Of a DNA stretch of 18,943 nucleotides, positions 8,017 through 14,884 are shown in pieces. The notes under the pieces are model-generated. The model had not been told where the DNA came from and ran no database searches. It saw only the letters and a list, made by a program, of their open reading frames with translations. The translations under genes and the position numbers were made by a program. The first letter of the stretch is position 1, and each line of letters starts with the position of its first letter. This DNA comes from DASZYF01 sp035545535 (lineage in GTDB: Bacteria; Actinomycetota; Actinomycetes; Mycobacteriales; CAJCIY01). The stretch covers positions 1-18,943 of the forward strand of contig DASZYF010000088.1 of assembly GCA_035545535.1 (NCBI GenBank), given 5' to 3'.

Positions 8017-9191
8017 GCGGCGGCCTCGGCGGCCGCCCGCGCGGGAGCGAACGCGTAGCCGTAGTCACGCACACCGCTGCGCACCGCGACGAGGCGGAAG
8101 AGCATCTCGCCCCGGTCGCCGATGGCCACCGCGCCAGGCTCGTCGTCGGTGACGTGCACGAGGGCCCGGACGCCCGTGTCACCGAGCTCGACGATCGCCA
8201 GCGAGTAGGGCGTCGCCAACCCCGGCACCGGCACGTGGATGGTCACCACGGTGTAGACCTCGCCGTCGCGCGGCAACGCGGTGAGCTCCTGCCCGCTCTC
8301 GTCCCCGCACTCCAGGCACCGGTGCCGCGGCGGCAGGGCGAGGGTGCCGCACGCCGGGCACCGGCCGGCCTTGAAGCCGAGCTTGGCGGAGAACGCCCGC
8401 TCGTAGGCGGGCAGCGCGATCGCGAGGTCGACCGGCGCTCCCGGCTTGCGCTTCGGCAGCGGACGAGCCGACGGCGCGTGCGCGACGAACGGGGCAGCGC
8501 CCGTGAGCGAGGCGGCCGACACCGCCGCCTGATCGACGGCGACGAGCACCCGGCTGCCCGCCGCGATCGCGAAGAAGGGCGCGCTGGCCCCGGTGGTGGG
8601 CAGCGCCGGCGCTGCCTTCGCCACGGCCGCCGCGTCCTTGCGGGCCAGCCCGGCGACGGCGTCGGGGGCATCGGTCAGCGCAAGGGCTGCGATGCCGGCG
8701 AGCACGCCGCGATCGCGCAGCAGCCGCGCGTCGTCGTAGTCGGTCACGACACCACCCGCATCGCGGACGTGGGTGGGCAGGCTCGCGTCGCGCCGTCCGA
8801 GCGGCGTGACGGCGAGGCCGCCGGCGCCGGCGAGCGCCGCGCCCGCTCCCGCACCGAAGGTCACGTCGGCGCCGATGACGAGCGTCCCGGGGCGGGCGTC
8901 ACCGAGCTGGTCCAGCGCCGCGACGGCCCCGCCCAGCACCTCGCTCGCCAGGGTCGCAGGCGGGAGGTCGAGACCTGCGAGCAGCACCGCGGTGCTGCCG
9001 CCCTCGAGCACCGGGAGGTCGCGCGTCACCAGCACCACGCGCTCGACCCGCACGTCCGGAGCCGCCGCCATGGCGGCGCGGCCGGCGGCCACGGCCAGCG
9101 TCAACGCGTCCTCGTCCGGACCGGCGACCCGGGCCTCCTGCGCTCCCCACACCGGCAGGTGCGTGGCCACGGAGGCGAGGTGCCCGGTCAC
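8013..9191 (-). CDS. Ketosynthase/HMG-CoA synthase-like domain fused to a DUF35 zinc-ribbon/OB-fold domain
   Basis: This 392-residue two-domain protein is probably the acyl-CoA-binding partner of the neighbouring thiolase. Residues 1 to about 250 look like a degenerate HMG-CoA synthase/KAS III-like domain: LASVATHLPVWG at the start, EVLGGAVAAL (84-93) at the active-site helix, and TLVIGADVTFG after it. The usual catalytic Cys position of that helix is L86. The C-terminal part is DUF35: a rubredoxin-like zinc ribbon with C278, C281, C292 and C295 (CPACG...CLECG), then an OB fold (GEVYTVVTIHVPVPG...PYSLAIVEL). In archaeal mevalonate biosynthesis a DUF35 protein bridges thiolase and HMG-CoA synthase; here the synthase-like and DUF35 parts are one chain. 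The start is GTG 9191, preceded by an AGAAAGAG-like site. Its stop overlaps the thiolase start. Confidence 0.82.
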   Translation of the reverse strand: MTGHLASVATHLPVWGAQEARVAGPDEDALTLAVAAGRAAMAAAPDVRVERVVLVTRDLPVLEGGSTAVLLAGLDLPPATLASEVLGGAVAALDQLGDARPGTLVIGADVTFGAGAGAALAGAGGLAVTPLGRRDASLPTHVRDAGGVVTDYDDARLLRDRGVLAGIAALALTDAPDAVAGLARKDAAAVAKAAPALPTTGASAPFFAIAAGSRVLVAVDQAAVSAASLTGAAPFVAHAPSARPLPKRKPGAPVDLAIALPAYERAFSAKLGFKAGRCPACGTLALPPRHRCLECGDESGQELTALPRDGEVYTVVTIHVPVPGLATPYSLAIVELGDTGVRALVHVTDDEPGAVAIGDRGEMLFRLVAVRSGVRDYGYAFAPARAAAEAAA

Positions 9192-9207
9192 CGGCTCTTT
9201 CTACCAG

Positions 9208-9225
9208 AATCCCTGTGCAGAGATT
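9208..9225. promoter_or_regulatory. 18-bp imperfect palindrome upstream of the DUF35-fusion gene (candidate operator)
   Basis: The site is AATCCCTG-TG-CAGAGATT, with 7 of 8 arm positions complementary. It lies in the 50-nt gap between the SDR stop and the DUF35-fusion start, 17 nt upstream of that GTG. The right arm CAGAGATT recurs exactly at 10188-10195 in the SDR/luciferase-like divergent region, which suggests a shared regulator. Which protein binds it is unknown; the FadR-type regulator of the same operon is one candidate. Confidence 0.4.
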
Positions 9226-9241
9226 AGGCGGTCCGCGCCCG

Positions 9242-10144
9242 TCAGGCGCGCTCCCCCATCATGTTCGCGTTGGGCGCCGCCTTGGCGACCAGGTCGGGGA
9301 TGACGGCCCCGAGGTCGGCCGGGTCCCACCGGTCCGGCGCCTCGACGAAGGGACCGTTGACCCAGCCCTCGTTCACCGTGATCTTGTTGCCCCACACGGA
9401 GAAGACGCGACCGGTGACCGCGCTGCTCTGCGGGCTGCCGAGCCACACGACGAGCGGCGAGATCGCCTCGGGCAGCGCGTTGGTCTGCTTGAGGATCTCC
9501 GCGCTGCCGGCGAGGTCCTCGGTCATGCGGGTGAGCGCCGTCGGTGCGATCGCGTTGACGGTGGCGCCGTAGCGGCCGAGCTCCTGCGCGGCGACGATCG
9601 TGAACGCCGCGATGCCGGCCTTGGCCGCGGCGTAGTTCGTCTGGCCGACGTTGCCGAACAGCCCGGACGGCGAGGAGGTGTTGATGATGCGGCCCTCGCG
9701 CGCGCGGCCCGCCTTGCTCTCGTCGCGCCAGTACGCAGCGGCGTGGTGGGAGGGACCGAACGTGCCCTTGAGGTGGACCTTGATGACCGCGTCCCACTCG
9801 GCCTCGGTCATGTTCGCGAGCATCTTGTCGCGCAGGATGCCGGCGTTGTTCACGACGACGTCGAGCCCGCCGAAGGTGTCGATCGCCTGCTGCACGATCT
9901 CGCCGGCACCGGAGAAGTCACTGATGTCGTTGGTGTTGGCGACGGCCTCGCCACCGGCGGCGACGATCTCGTCGACGACCGCCTGCGCGGGTCCGGCGTC
10001 GGCTCCGGTGCCGTCCCGGCTGCCACCGAGGTCGTTCACGACGACCTTGGCGCCCTCGGCGGCGAAGGCGAGCGCGTGCGCGCGGCCGATGCCGTTGCCG
10101 GCGCCCGTGACGATGACGACGCGGCCGTCGTTGATGCCGGACAT
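9242..10144 (-). CDS. SDR-family dehydrogenase, 17-beta-HSD4/MFE-2-like
   Basis: This is a 300-residue short-chain dehydrogenase predicted to use NAD(H) to oxidise a 3-hydroxyacyl-CoA or ring hydroxyl. Features in order are the Rossmann motif TGAGNGIG (13-20), NDLGGSRDGTGAD (37-49), NNAG (99-102) and the catalytic set S158, Y171, K175 (YAAAK). The NDLGG...GTGADAGPAQAVVDEI stretch is characteristic of the hydroxyacyl-CoA dehydrogenase domain of peroxisomal multifunctional enzyme type 2, and supports a role in beta-oxidation. ATG 10144 is preceded by an ideal AGGAGG (complement of 10151-10156) at 6-nt spacing, so this gene is probably the first of the catabolic operon. The next gene follows after 50 nt. 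Confidence 0.92.
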   Translation of the reverse strand: MSGINDGRVVIVTGAGNGIGRAHALAFAAEGAKVVVNDLGGSRDGTGADAGPAQAVVDEIVAAGGEAVANTNDISDFSGAGEIVQQAIDTFGGLDVVVNNAGILRDKMLANMTEAEWDAVIKVHLKGTFGPSHHAAAYWRDESKAGRAREGRIINTSSPSGLFGNVGQTNYAAAKAGIAAFTIVAAQELGRYGATVNAIAPTALTRMTEDLAGSAEILKQTNALPEAISPLVVWLGSPQSSAVTGRVFSVWGNKITVNEGWVNGPFVEAPDRWDPADLGAVIPDLVAKAAPNANMMGERA

Positions 10145-10210
10145 CTCGGTCCTCCTGGAAGCTCTGCGGGTTCGTCACAACTATAGACAGAGATTTGAGA
10201 GGCTTCGGAC
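10145..10210. promoter_or_regulatory. Divergent promoter region between SDR operon and luciferase-like gene
   Basis: This 66-nt gap separates two genes transcribed outward. It holds the SDR ribosome binding site (cctcct at 10151-10156 on the plus strand) and the luciferase-like gene's GAGAGG (10197-10202, 8 nt before ATG). Between them is a relatively AT-rich core, ACAACTATAGACAGAGATTTGAG, part of which (CTATAG) could serve as a -10 element. The core contains CAGAGATT (10188-10195), identical to one arm of the 9208-9225 palindrome, and CAACTA, seen also in the 14885-14910 palindrome. Exact promoter elements cannot be fixed by eye. Confidence 0.55.
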
Positions 10211-11110
10211 ATGGACGTGGGGCTGCACCTCCCCCAGGCGGGGCGCTTCGCCAGTGCCCCCGACGTCCTGCGCACGGCCCGCGCGGCCGAAGACATGGGG
10301 TTCGGGTCGGTCTGGCTCTTCGACCACCTCATGACGCCGCGCACCTCGCGGTCGCACTACCCCGGCTCCGCGGACGGGCGGTACCCCTTGGCGCCCGAGG
10401 AGCCCTACCTCGACGCGGTCGCGCTGATGGGCGCGCTCGCCGTCGCGACGACGCGCGTGACCTTCGGCGTGCGGGTCCTCGTGGCGACGCTCCGCCACCC
10501 GGTGGTGCTCGCCAAGGAGCTCGCGACGATCGACGTCGTCGCCGATGGCCGCATGACCTTGTGCGTCGGCGCCGGGTGGATGGCCGAGGAGTTCGACGCC
10601 GTCGGCATCGGCGAGCAGCGGCGGTTCGCCCGCATGGACGAGCACGTCGCCGTCATGCGCAACATCTGGCGCAACGAGGTCACCGGATTCGACGGCGCGT
10701 TCTACTCCCACGTCGAGGCGGGCTTCGCCCCGCGTCCACCCCGCGGCGACATCCCCGTCCTCGTCGGCGGGGTGACGGACGGCGCGCTGCAGCGGGCGGC
10801 CCGCTACGGCGACGGGTGGGCCGCCATGGTCCCGAACACCGAGGAGGGCACCGGCCACCTCGCGATCCCCGCGGACCTGCTCGCTCCGCGCATCGCGCTG
10901 CTGCGCGAGCTGTGGGAGGCGGAGGGCCGGGCGGGTGCGCCGCTGGTCATCGCCCACGCGTCGACGCGGGATCCGGTGGAGGCGTTCACGGCCTACGCCG
11001 GGCTCGGGGTCACCACCGTCGACCTGGTCGTGTGGGGCGACGCCGACCGGATCATCAGCGAGGCCGAGCGCTTCCGCGCCCGCGTCGGGCCGGAGATCGG
11101 CCTCGGCTGA
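10211..11110 (+). CDS. Luciferase-like (LLM) F420-type oxidoreductase
   Basis: This 299-residue member of the bacterial luciferase-like superfamily is likely an F420- or FMN-dependent oxidoreductase. The TIM-barrel start MDVGLHLPQAG, then AEDMGFGSVWLFDHL, the TTRVTFGVRVLVATLRHPVVLAKELATID block and the GRMTLCVGAGWMAEEFDAVGI block are typical of the actinobacterial F420-dependent class. The late PVLVGGVTDGALQRAARYGDGW segment also matches. ATG 10211 is preceded by GAGAGG at 8 nt. It is the only plus-strand gene in the middle of the window, divergent from the SDR. Its stop is 6 nt from the stop of the convergent aldehyde dehydrogenase gene, leaving no room for a terminator. F420 versus FMN use and the substrate are not determined. 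Confidence 0.88.
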   Translation: MDVGLHLPQAGRFASAPDVLRTARAAEDMGFGSVWLFDHLMTPRTSRSHYPGSADGRYPLAPEEPYLDAVALMGALAVATTRVTFGVRVLVATLRHPVVLAKELATIDVVADGRMTLCVGAGWMAEEFDAVGIGEQRRFARMDEHVAVMRNIWRNEVTGFDGAFYSHVEAGFAPRPPRGDIPVLVGGVTDGALQRAARYGDGWAAMVPNTEEGTGHLAIPADLLAPRIALLRELWEAEGRAGAPLVIAHASTRDPVEAFTAYAGLGVTTVDLVVWGDADRIISEAERFRARVGPEIGLG

Positions 11111-11116
11111 ACGCGG

Positions 11117-12583
11117 TCAGGGCAGCCAGGCGATGGCCTTGGTCTCGAGGTGCTGCTCGAAGCCCTCGCGCCCGTTCTGCCGCCCGATGCCGCTGTCCTT
11201 GTAACCGCCGTAGGGCGAGTCGGCGCCGTACCAGAGGCCGCCGTTGACGCCGATGGACCCGGTGCGGATCTTGCGCGCGACGTTGGTGGCCCGACCTTCG
11301 TCGGCGGAGAAGACGCCGCCGGAGAGGCCGTAGCTCGAGTCGTTCGCGATCCGGATCGCGTCCGCGTCGTCCTCGAAGGGGATCACGACCTGGACCGGGC
11401 CGAAGATCTCCTCCTGCGCGATCGTCATCTTGCTCTCGACGTTCGCGAACAGGGTGGGCTCGACGAAGAAGCCCTTCGGCAGGTGCGCGGGGCGGCCGCC
11501 GCCGACCACGACCTGCGCCCCCTCGGCCTTGCCCTTCTCGATGTAGCCGAGCACGCGCTGCTGCTGCTTCGCGCTGACCTGCGGCCCGCAGATGTTGCCC
11601 GGGTCGGTCGGGTCGCCGTAGGGGACCGCCTCGAACCCCGCCTTGAGGATCGCGACCGCCTCGTCGTAGCGCGACCGCGGCACGAGCACGCGCGTCTGCA
11701 GGGCACAGCCCTGCCCGGCGTGCATGCACGCCATCATCGGCGCCATCGGCAGCGTCGCGGCGAGGTCGGCGTCGTCGAGCACGATCATCGCGGACTTGCC
11801 GCCGAGCTCCAGGAACACCCGCTTGAGGGTCGCGCTGCCCTTCTCCATGATGCGCTTGCCGACCGCGGTGGATCCGGTGAACGAGATCATGTCGACGCGG
11901 GGGTCGAGCGTGAGCTCCTCGCCGACCAGGTGGTCGCTGCTCGTGACGATGTTGAGGACGCCGGGCGGGATGTCGGTCTTCTCGGCCACGAGCCGGCCGA
12001 TGCGCGTGGCGTTCCAGGGCGTGTCCGGGGCCGGCTTGAGCACGCAGGTGTTGCCCGTGGCGAGGATCGGGCCGAGCTTGTTGAGCGTGACCTCGATGGG
12101 GAAGTTCCACGGGACGATCGCGCCGATGACGCCCATCGGCTCCTTGAAGACGGCCCGGCGGCTCGGGATGCCCATCATCTTGCCGGGCGGGAGGTCACGT
12201 TCCCACTCGAACTCGTCGATGTAGCCCATCGGCCAGAGCAGCGCGTCCTCGAGCGGCGCGTCGAGCTGGGCGGTGTAGGTGACCGCGACCGGGGTGCCGA
12301 CCTCGGCGACGAGCTCCTGGCGCAGCTCCTCCTTCTCGGCGACGAGGGCGTCCTGCAGCTGCTGGATGCAGCGCTTGCGCAGCTCCTTGTTGGTCGACCA
12401 GTCGGTGTCGTCGAACGCCCGCCGGGCCGCGTCGATGGCCCGGGCCATGTCGTTGGCGTCGGCGTCGGCGACCTGCCCGAGCACCTCTTCCGTGGCCGGG
12501 TTGATGTTGTCGAACCGCTTGCCCGACGTCGCCTCGACGAGCTCGCCGTCGATCAGCATCCGGATCTCGCCCACGCCGCTCAT
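11117..12583 (-). CDS. Aldehyde dehydrogenase, NAD(P)-dependent
   Basis: This 488-residue enzyme should oxidise an aldehyde to an acid. It has the full ALDH set: PWNFPIEVTLNKLGPILATGNTCVLKP (N of PWNFP stabilises the oxyanion), FTGSTAVGKRI in the coenzyme site, E259 in FLELGGKS as general base, and nucleophile C293 in GQGCALQ, 34 residues later as expected. QEEIFGPVQ and the C-terminal SPYGGYKDSGIGRQNG are also standard. I use ATG 12583, which has AAGGGG directly against it. ATG 12559 (residue 9, MLIDGELVEA) is a reasonable alternative because that purine run is too close for ideal spacing. It lies 47 nt downstream of the isochorismatase-fold gene and is probably in the same transcript, although the gap may hold its own control site. 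Confidence 0.94.
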   Translation of the reverse strand: MSGVGEIRMLIDGELVEATSGKRFDNINPATEEVLGQVADADANDMARAIDAARRAFDDTDWSTNKELRKRCIQQLQDALVAEKEELRQELVAEVGTPVAVTYTAQLDAPLEDALLWPMGYIDEFEWERDLPPGKMMGIPSRRAVFKEPMGVIGAIVPWNFPIEVTLNKLGPILATGNTCVLKPAPDTPWNATRIGRLVAEKTDIPPGVLNIVTSSDHLVGEELTLDPRVDMISFTGSTAVGKRIMEKGSATLKRVFLELGGKSAMIVLDDADLAATLPMAPMMACMHAGQGCALQTRVLVPRSRYDEAVAILKAGFEAVPYGDPTDPGNICGPQVSAKQQQRVLGYIEKGKAEGAQVVVGGGRPAHLPKGFFVEPTLFANVESKMTIAQEEIFGPVQVVIPFEDDADAIRIANDSSYGLSGGVFSADEGRATNVARKIRTGSIGVNGGLWYGADSPYGGYKDSGIGRQNGREGFEQHLETKAIAWLP

Positions 12584-12604
12584 CCCCTTGATCGATCTGT
12601 CTCA

Positions 12605-12614
12605 CTCAGTTGAC
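12605..12614 (+). promoter_or_regulatory. Half-site resembling the Rieske-operon palindrome, upstream of ALDH
   Basis: CTCAGTTGAC lies in the 47-nt gap before the aldehyde dehydrogenase gene and matches 8 of 10 bases of the left arm CGTAGTTGAC of the 14885-14910 palindrome, including the core AGTTGAC. The second arm is not present at the same spacing. It may be a weak site for the same TetR regulator, or coincidence. Confidence 0.25.
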
Positions 12615-12630
12615 TACGTTCTACCACCGG

Positions 12631-13266
12631 TCAGTCCGCGGGACGGCCCCAGTGGCCGAGGAGCTCGTCGACGGTCGTGATGGTCGCGAGGACCGCGAGC
12701 GTGTGGCGCACGACCGCCGCCGAGTACTCCGGCGGCGTCCCGGCCACCGCGTCCGAGGGCACGACCACCCGGAAGCCCTCGTTCACCGCATCCGTGACGA
12801 CCGCCGGGATCGCGACGTTGGTCGACACGCCCGCGACGACCAGCGTCGTGACGCCCAACGCCCGCATCACCGGCAGGACCTCGGTCCCACGCATCGGGTT
12901 GAGCCCATGGTGCCGGGGCATCACGAGGTCGCCGGGCGCCACCCCGACCTCGGCGATCACCGCCGCCGCCGGGTGGCCCGGTCCCCAGCCGAGCGCAGCG
13001 CCCGCGACCCTCCACAACGGCGCGTTGCGCGGGGCGGGGTAGTCCCAGGACAGACCCTCGAACGTCACGTGGGCCAGCCGCGCGCCGACGGCCCGGGCGC
13101 CCTCCGCGAGGCGCGCCAGCGCCGGCACGATCGGACGGGCCGCGTCCGCGAGGTCCGGCAGCACCGAGCCCGTGCCGAGCACACCTTCCTGGCACTCGAT
13201 GAGCAGCACCGCCGTCGATGACAGCTCACCGAGATCCTTCGGCCGGGGCGGCCGCTGTTCGCTCAC
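12631..13266 (-). CDS. Isochorismatase-fold protein lacking the catalytic triad
   Basis: This 211-residue protein has the cysteine-hydrolase/isochorismatase fold: TAVLLIECQEGVLG at the first strand, VMPRHHGLNPM in the middle and TTLVVAGVSTNVAIPAVVTDAVNEGFRVVVPSDAVAG at the C-terminal half. The three usual catalytic residues are all changed: Asp is E24, Lys is R118 and Cys is A152 (TNVA instead of TNVC). C25 is near the first position but is not the normal nucleophile. It may be a pseudoenzyme, a binding protein, or a subfamily with different chemistry. I start at GTG 13266, which overlaps the TetR stop (GTGA). A longer open frame reaching 13611 is Arg/Pro-rich readthrough antiparallel to TetR coding and is rejected. 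It is cotranscribed with TetR and the Rieske gene. Confidence 0.82.
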   Translation of the reverse strand: MSEQRPPRPKDLGELSSTAVLLIECQEGVLGTGSVLPDLADAARPIVPALARLAEGARAVGARLAHVTFEGLSWDYPAPRNAPLWRVAGAALGWGPGHPAAAVIAEVGVAPGDLVMPRHHGLNPMRGTEVLPVMRALGVTTLVVAGVSTNVAIPAVVTDAVNEGFRVVVPSDAVAGTPPEYSAAVVRHTLAVLATITTVDELLGHWGRPAD

Positions 13267-13871
13267 GTCCCCATCACCCCATCTCCCAGGTAGGCGGCGA
13301 GCAGGTCCGTCGCCGCGTCCATCACGCGGTCCTGCTCGACCGGCAGGCGCATCCCGTCGCTGCGGGACCACGACTGGTCGAGCAACGCCGTGACGATGAG
13401 GCCGAGCGCCTGATCGTCGCCGAGCACGCCCCGGCGACGGTGGAGCTCGCGGCCGAGACGGCGCGCGCTCGCGAGGTGGAGCTCGCGGATGCGGCGCGCG
13501 AGCTCGGGGTCTTCGGGGCCGCCCTGTTCGGCGGACAGCAGGAACGCCCCGTGCTCGTCGAGGAACGCGAAGTAGGTCGACACCCACGCCCGCAGGTCGG
13601 ACCACGGGCACGGGTCCGGGAGGCGGGCGAGCCCGCGCATGGTCGCGTTGATCGCGCGATAGGTCGTCGTGCCGAGGGCGACGAACACGTCCTGCTTCGT
13701 CGCGAAGTACGTGTAGAAGCCGGCCCGCGAGATGCCGCAGGCGTCGGTGATGTCGTCGATGCGCGTGCCGCGGTAGCCGTAGCGCAGGAACAGCTCCTGC
13801 GCCGTGGAGAGGATCAGGTCGCGAGTGCGTTGCGCACGACCGCCGAGCTCGTCGACCGCCCGTCGGGCCAC
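13263..13871 (-). CDS. TetR-family transcriptional regulator
   Basis: This is a 202-residue one-component repressor. The N-terminal DNA-binding region is RDLILSTAQELFLRYGYRGTRIDDITDACGISRAGFYTYFATKQDVF, with the helix-turn-helix at about residues 36-56. The rest is a variable helical ligand-binding domain. I chose GTG 13871 (MARRAVDELGG), which comes 1 nt after the Rieske stop codon. The 85-residue extension in the same frame is Arg/Thr-rich, overlaps the Rieske gene and looks non-coding. Its position inside the Rieske operon, and the perfect palindrome 14 nt before the Rieske start, suggest autoregulation of this operon by binding at 14885-14910 (inference). The inducer is probably the Rieske substrate or a downstream product. 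Confidence 0.9.
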   Translation of the reverse strand: MARRAVDELGGRAQRTRDLILSTAQELFLRYGYRGTRIDDITDACGISRAGFYTYFATKQDVFVALGTTTYRAINATMRGLARLPDPCPWSDLRAWVSTYFAFLDEHGAFLLSAEQGGPEDPELARRIRELHLASARRLGRELHRRRGVLGDDQALGLIVTALLDQSWSRSDGMRLPVEQDRVMDAATDLLAAYLGDGVMGT

Positions 13872-13872
13872 G

Positions 13873-14871
13873 TCAGCTCGCGACCGCGGCCGGGTAGAAG
13901 CTCTGCGCCCATCGGCGCAGCGTGGTGAACCCGGCTGCTTCGCTCGTCGCGAGACCGGGCCGGTCGAGGTAGCGCTGGTGGTCCCAGATGTTGATGTCGT
14001 CGGGCAGCGCCCGCATCGCCTCGTCGAGCCGCTGCCGGTACCGCGCGTCGTCGTCCGCCTCGGGGCCGTCGCCCGGGGCGCCCCGGTCGAGCCAGTACGC
14101 GGCGAAGATCTCGGTCGTGTCCGCATCGACCGGGAGCACGTTGATGGAGATGACGCGGATGCCCGAGGCGGTCAGCTCGGCGTTGAAGCTCGTGCCGAGG
14201 CCCGACCAGAGGATGGCGATGGTGTTCATCCGGTCGGTGACCGGCCCCTCGTGGTTCGCCCAGCGGCGCCCGAAGCCGACGAGGGCGAACCACTCGGGAC
14301 CGGCGACGCGCTCCTCGAGGACGACGGGGCTGACCGGGGTGCCGTGGACGAAGCGGAAGTGATGGGGGTCCACCGCGTTCTCGGCGACCACCTGCGGGTG
14401 GACCTGCAGCCCGGTGAAGTGTGACTGCGCGACCGGCCGGTACTGCCGTTCGCTCACGTAGTCGCCGAACACGCGGAGGGCGTCCGGCACCTCCCACGCC
14501 GGCGGGCGTCCCGCCGCGTCGTGCCACACGTAGAGCGACTCGTTGCGCTCGACGACGGGCCAGGCGCGGACGGTTCGCGCCGTGTTCGGGCGGTCCTGGT
14601 ACGGGATGCTGACGTTGGACCCGTCCGGCGCCCACACCCAGCCGTGGAAGGGGCACTGGATGCCGGCGTCGGTCACGCATCCGCCGTACGCGAGGTTCGC
14701 CCCGAGGTGCTGGCAGTACGCGTCGTGCACGCGCACGACGCCGTCGGTGCCGCGGTAGAGCACGAGGTCCTCGCCGAAGCACCGCCGGGGGACGACGTCG
14801 CCGACGCCCACGTCCGTCGACCAGCCGATCTGGAACCAGCCCGTCGGCTTCATCGAGAGCGCGGTCCGCAC
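13873..14871 (-). CDS. Rieske non-heme iron oxygenase, KshA-like
   Basis: This 332-residue protein is an oxygenase component. The Rieske [2Fe-2S] ligands are C53 and H55 (CQH) and C73 and H76 (CPFH). The mononuclear iron site begins ENAVDPHHFRFVHG with D168, H171 and H176, the D-x2-H-x4-H spacing seen in 3-ketosteroid-9-alpha-hydroxylase KshA. HGWVWAPDGSNVSIPYQDRP also follows the KshA-like pattern. A matching ferredoxin reductase is not encoded in the window and must come from elsewhere. Start options are GTG 14871 or ATG 14853 (MKPTGWFQIGWS); neither has a clear ribosome binding site, so the message may be leaderless or have a very short leader. It is the first gene of the Rieske-TetR-isochorismatase operon. 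The substrate could be a steroid, terpenoid or aromatic ring. Confidence 0.88.
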   Translation of the reverse strand: MRTALSMKPTGWFQIGWSTDVGVGDVVPRRCFGEDLVLYRGTDGVVRVHDAYCQHLGANLAYGGCVTDAGIQCPFHGWVWAPDGSNVSIPYQDRPNTARTVRAWPVVERNESLYVWHDAAGRPPAWEVPDALRVFGDYVSERQYRPVAQSHFTGLQVHPQVVAENAVDPHHFRFVHGTPVSPVVLEERVAGPEWFALVGFGRRWANHEGPVTDRMNTIAILWSGLGTSFNAELTASGIRVISINVLPVDADTTEIFAAYWLDRGAPGDGPEADDDARYRQRLDEAMRALPDDINIWDHQRYLDRPGLATSEAAGFTTLRRWAQSFYPAAVAS

Positions 14872-14884
14872 GGGCCCATCGTGG

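Noticed and set aside
11150..12613. A 487-codon open frame on the plus strand opposite the aldehyde dehydrogenase
   Set aside because: It is the antisense of a gene with full ALDH catalytic motifs; its composition (Arg/Asp/Val/Leu-rich, no domain) is typical of GC-rich antisense frames.
13267..13611. N-terminal extension of the isochorismatase-fold protein
   Set aside because: It is Arg/Pro/Ala-rich and lies wholly inside the TetR gene in another frame; GTG 13266 with GTGA overlap is a better start.
13872..14126. N-terminal extension of the TetR protein
   Set aside because: It overlaps the Rieske gene and is Arg/Thr/Ser-rich; the TetR domain begins right after GTG 13871.
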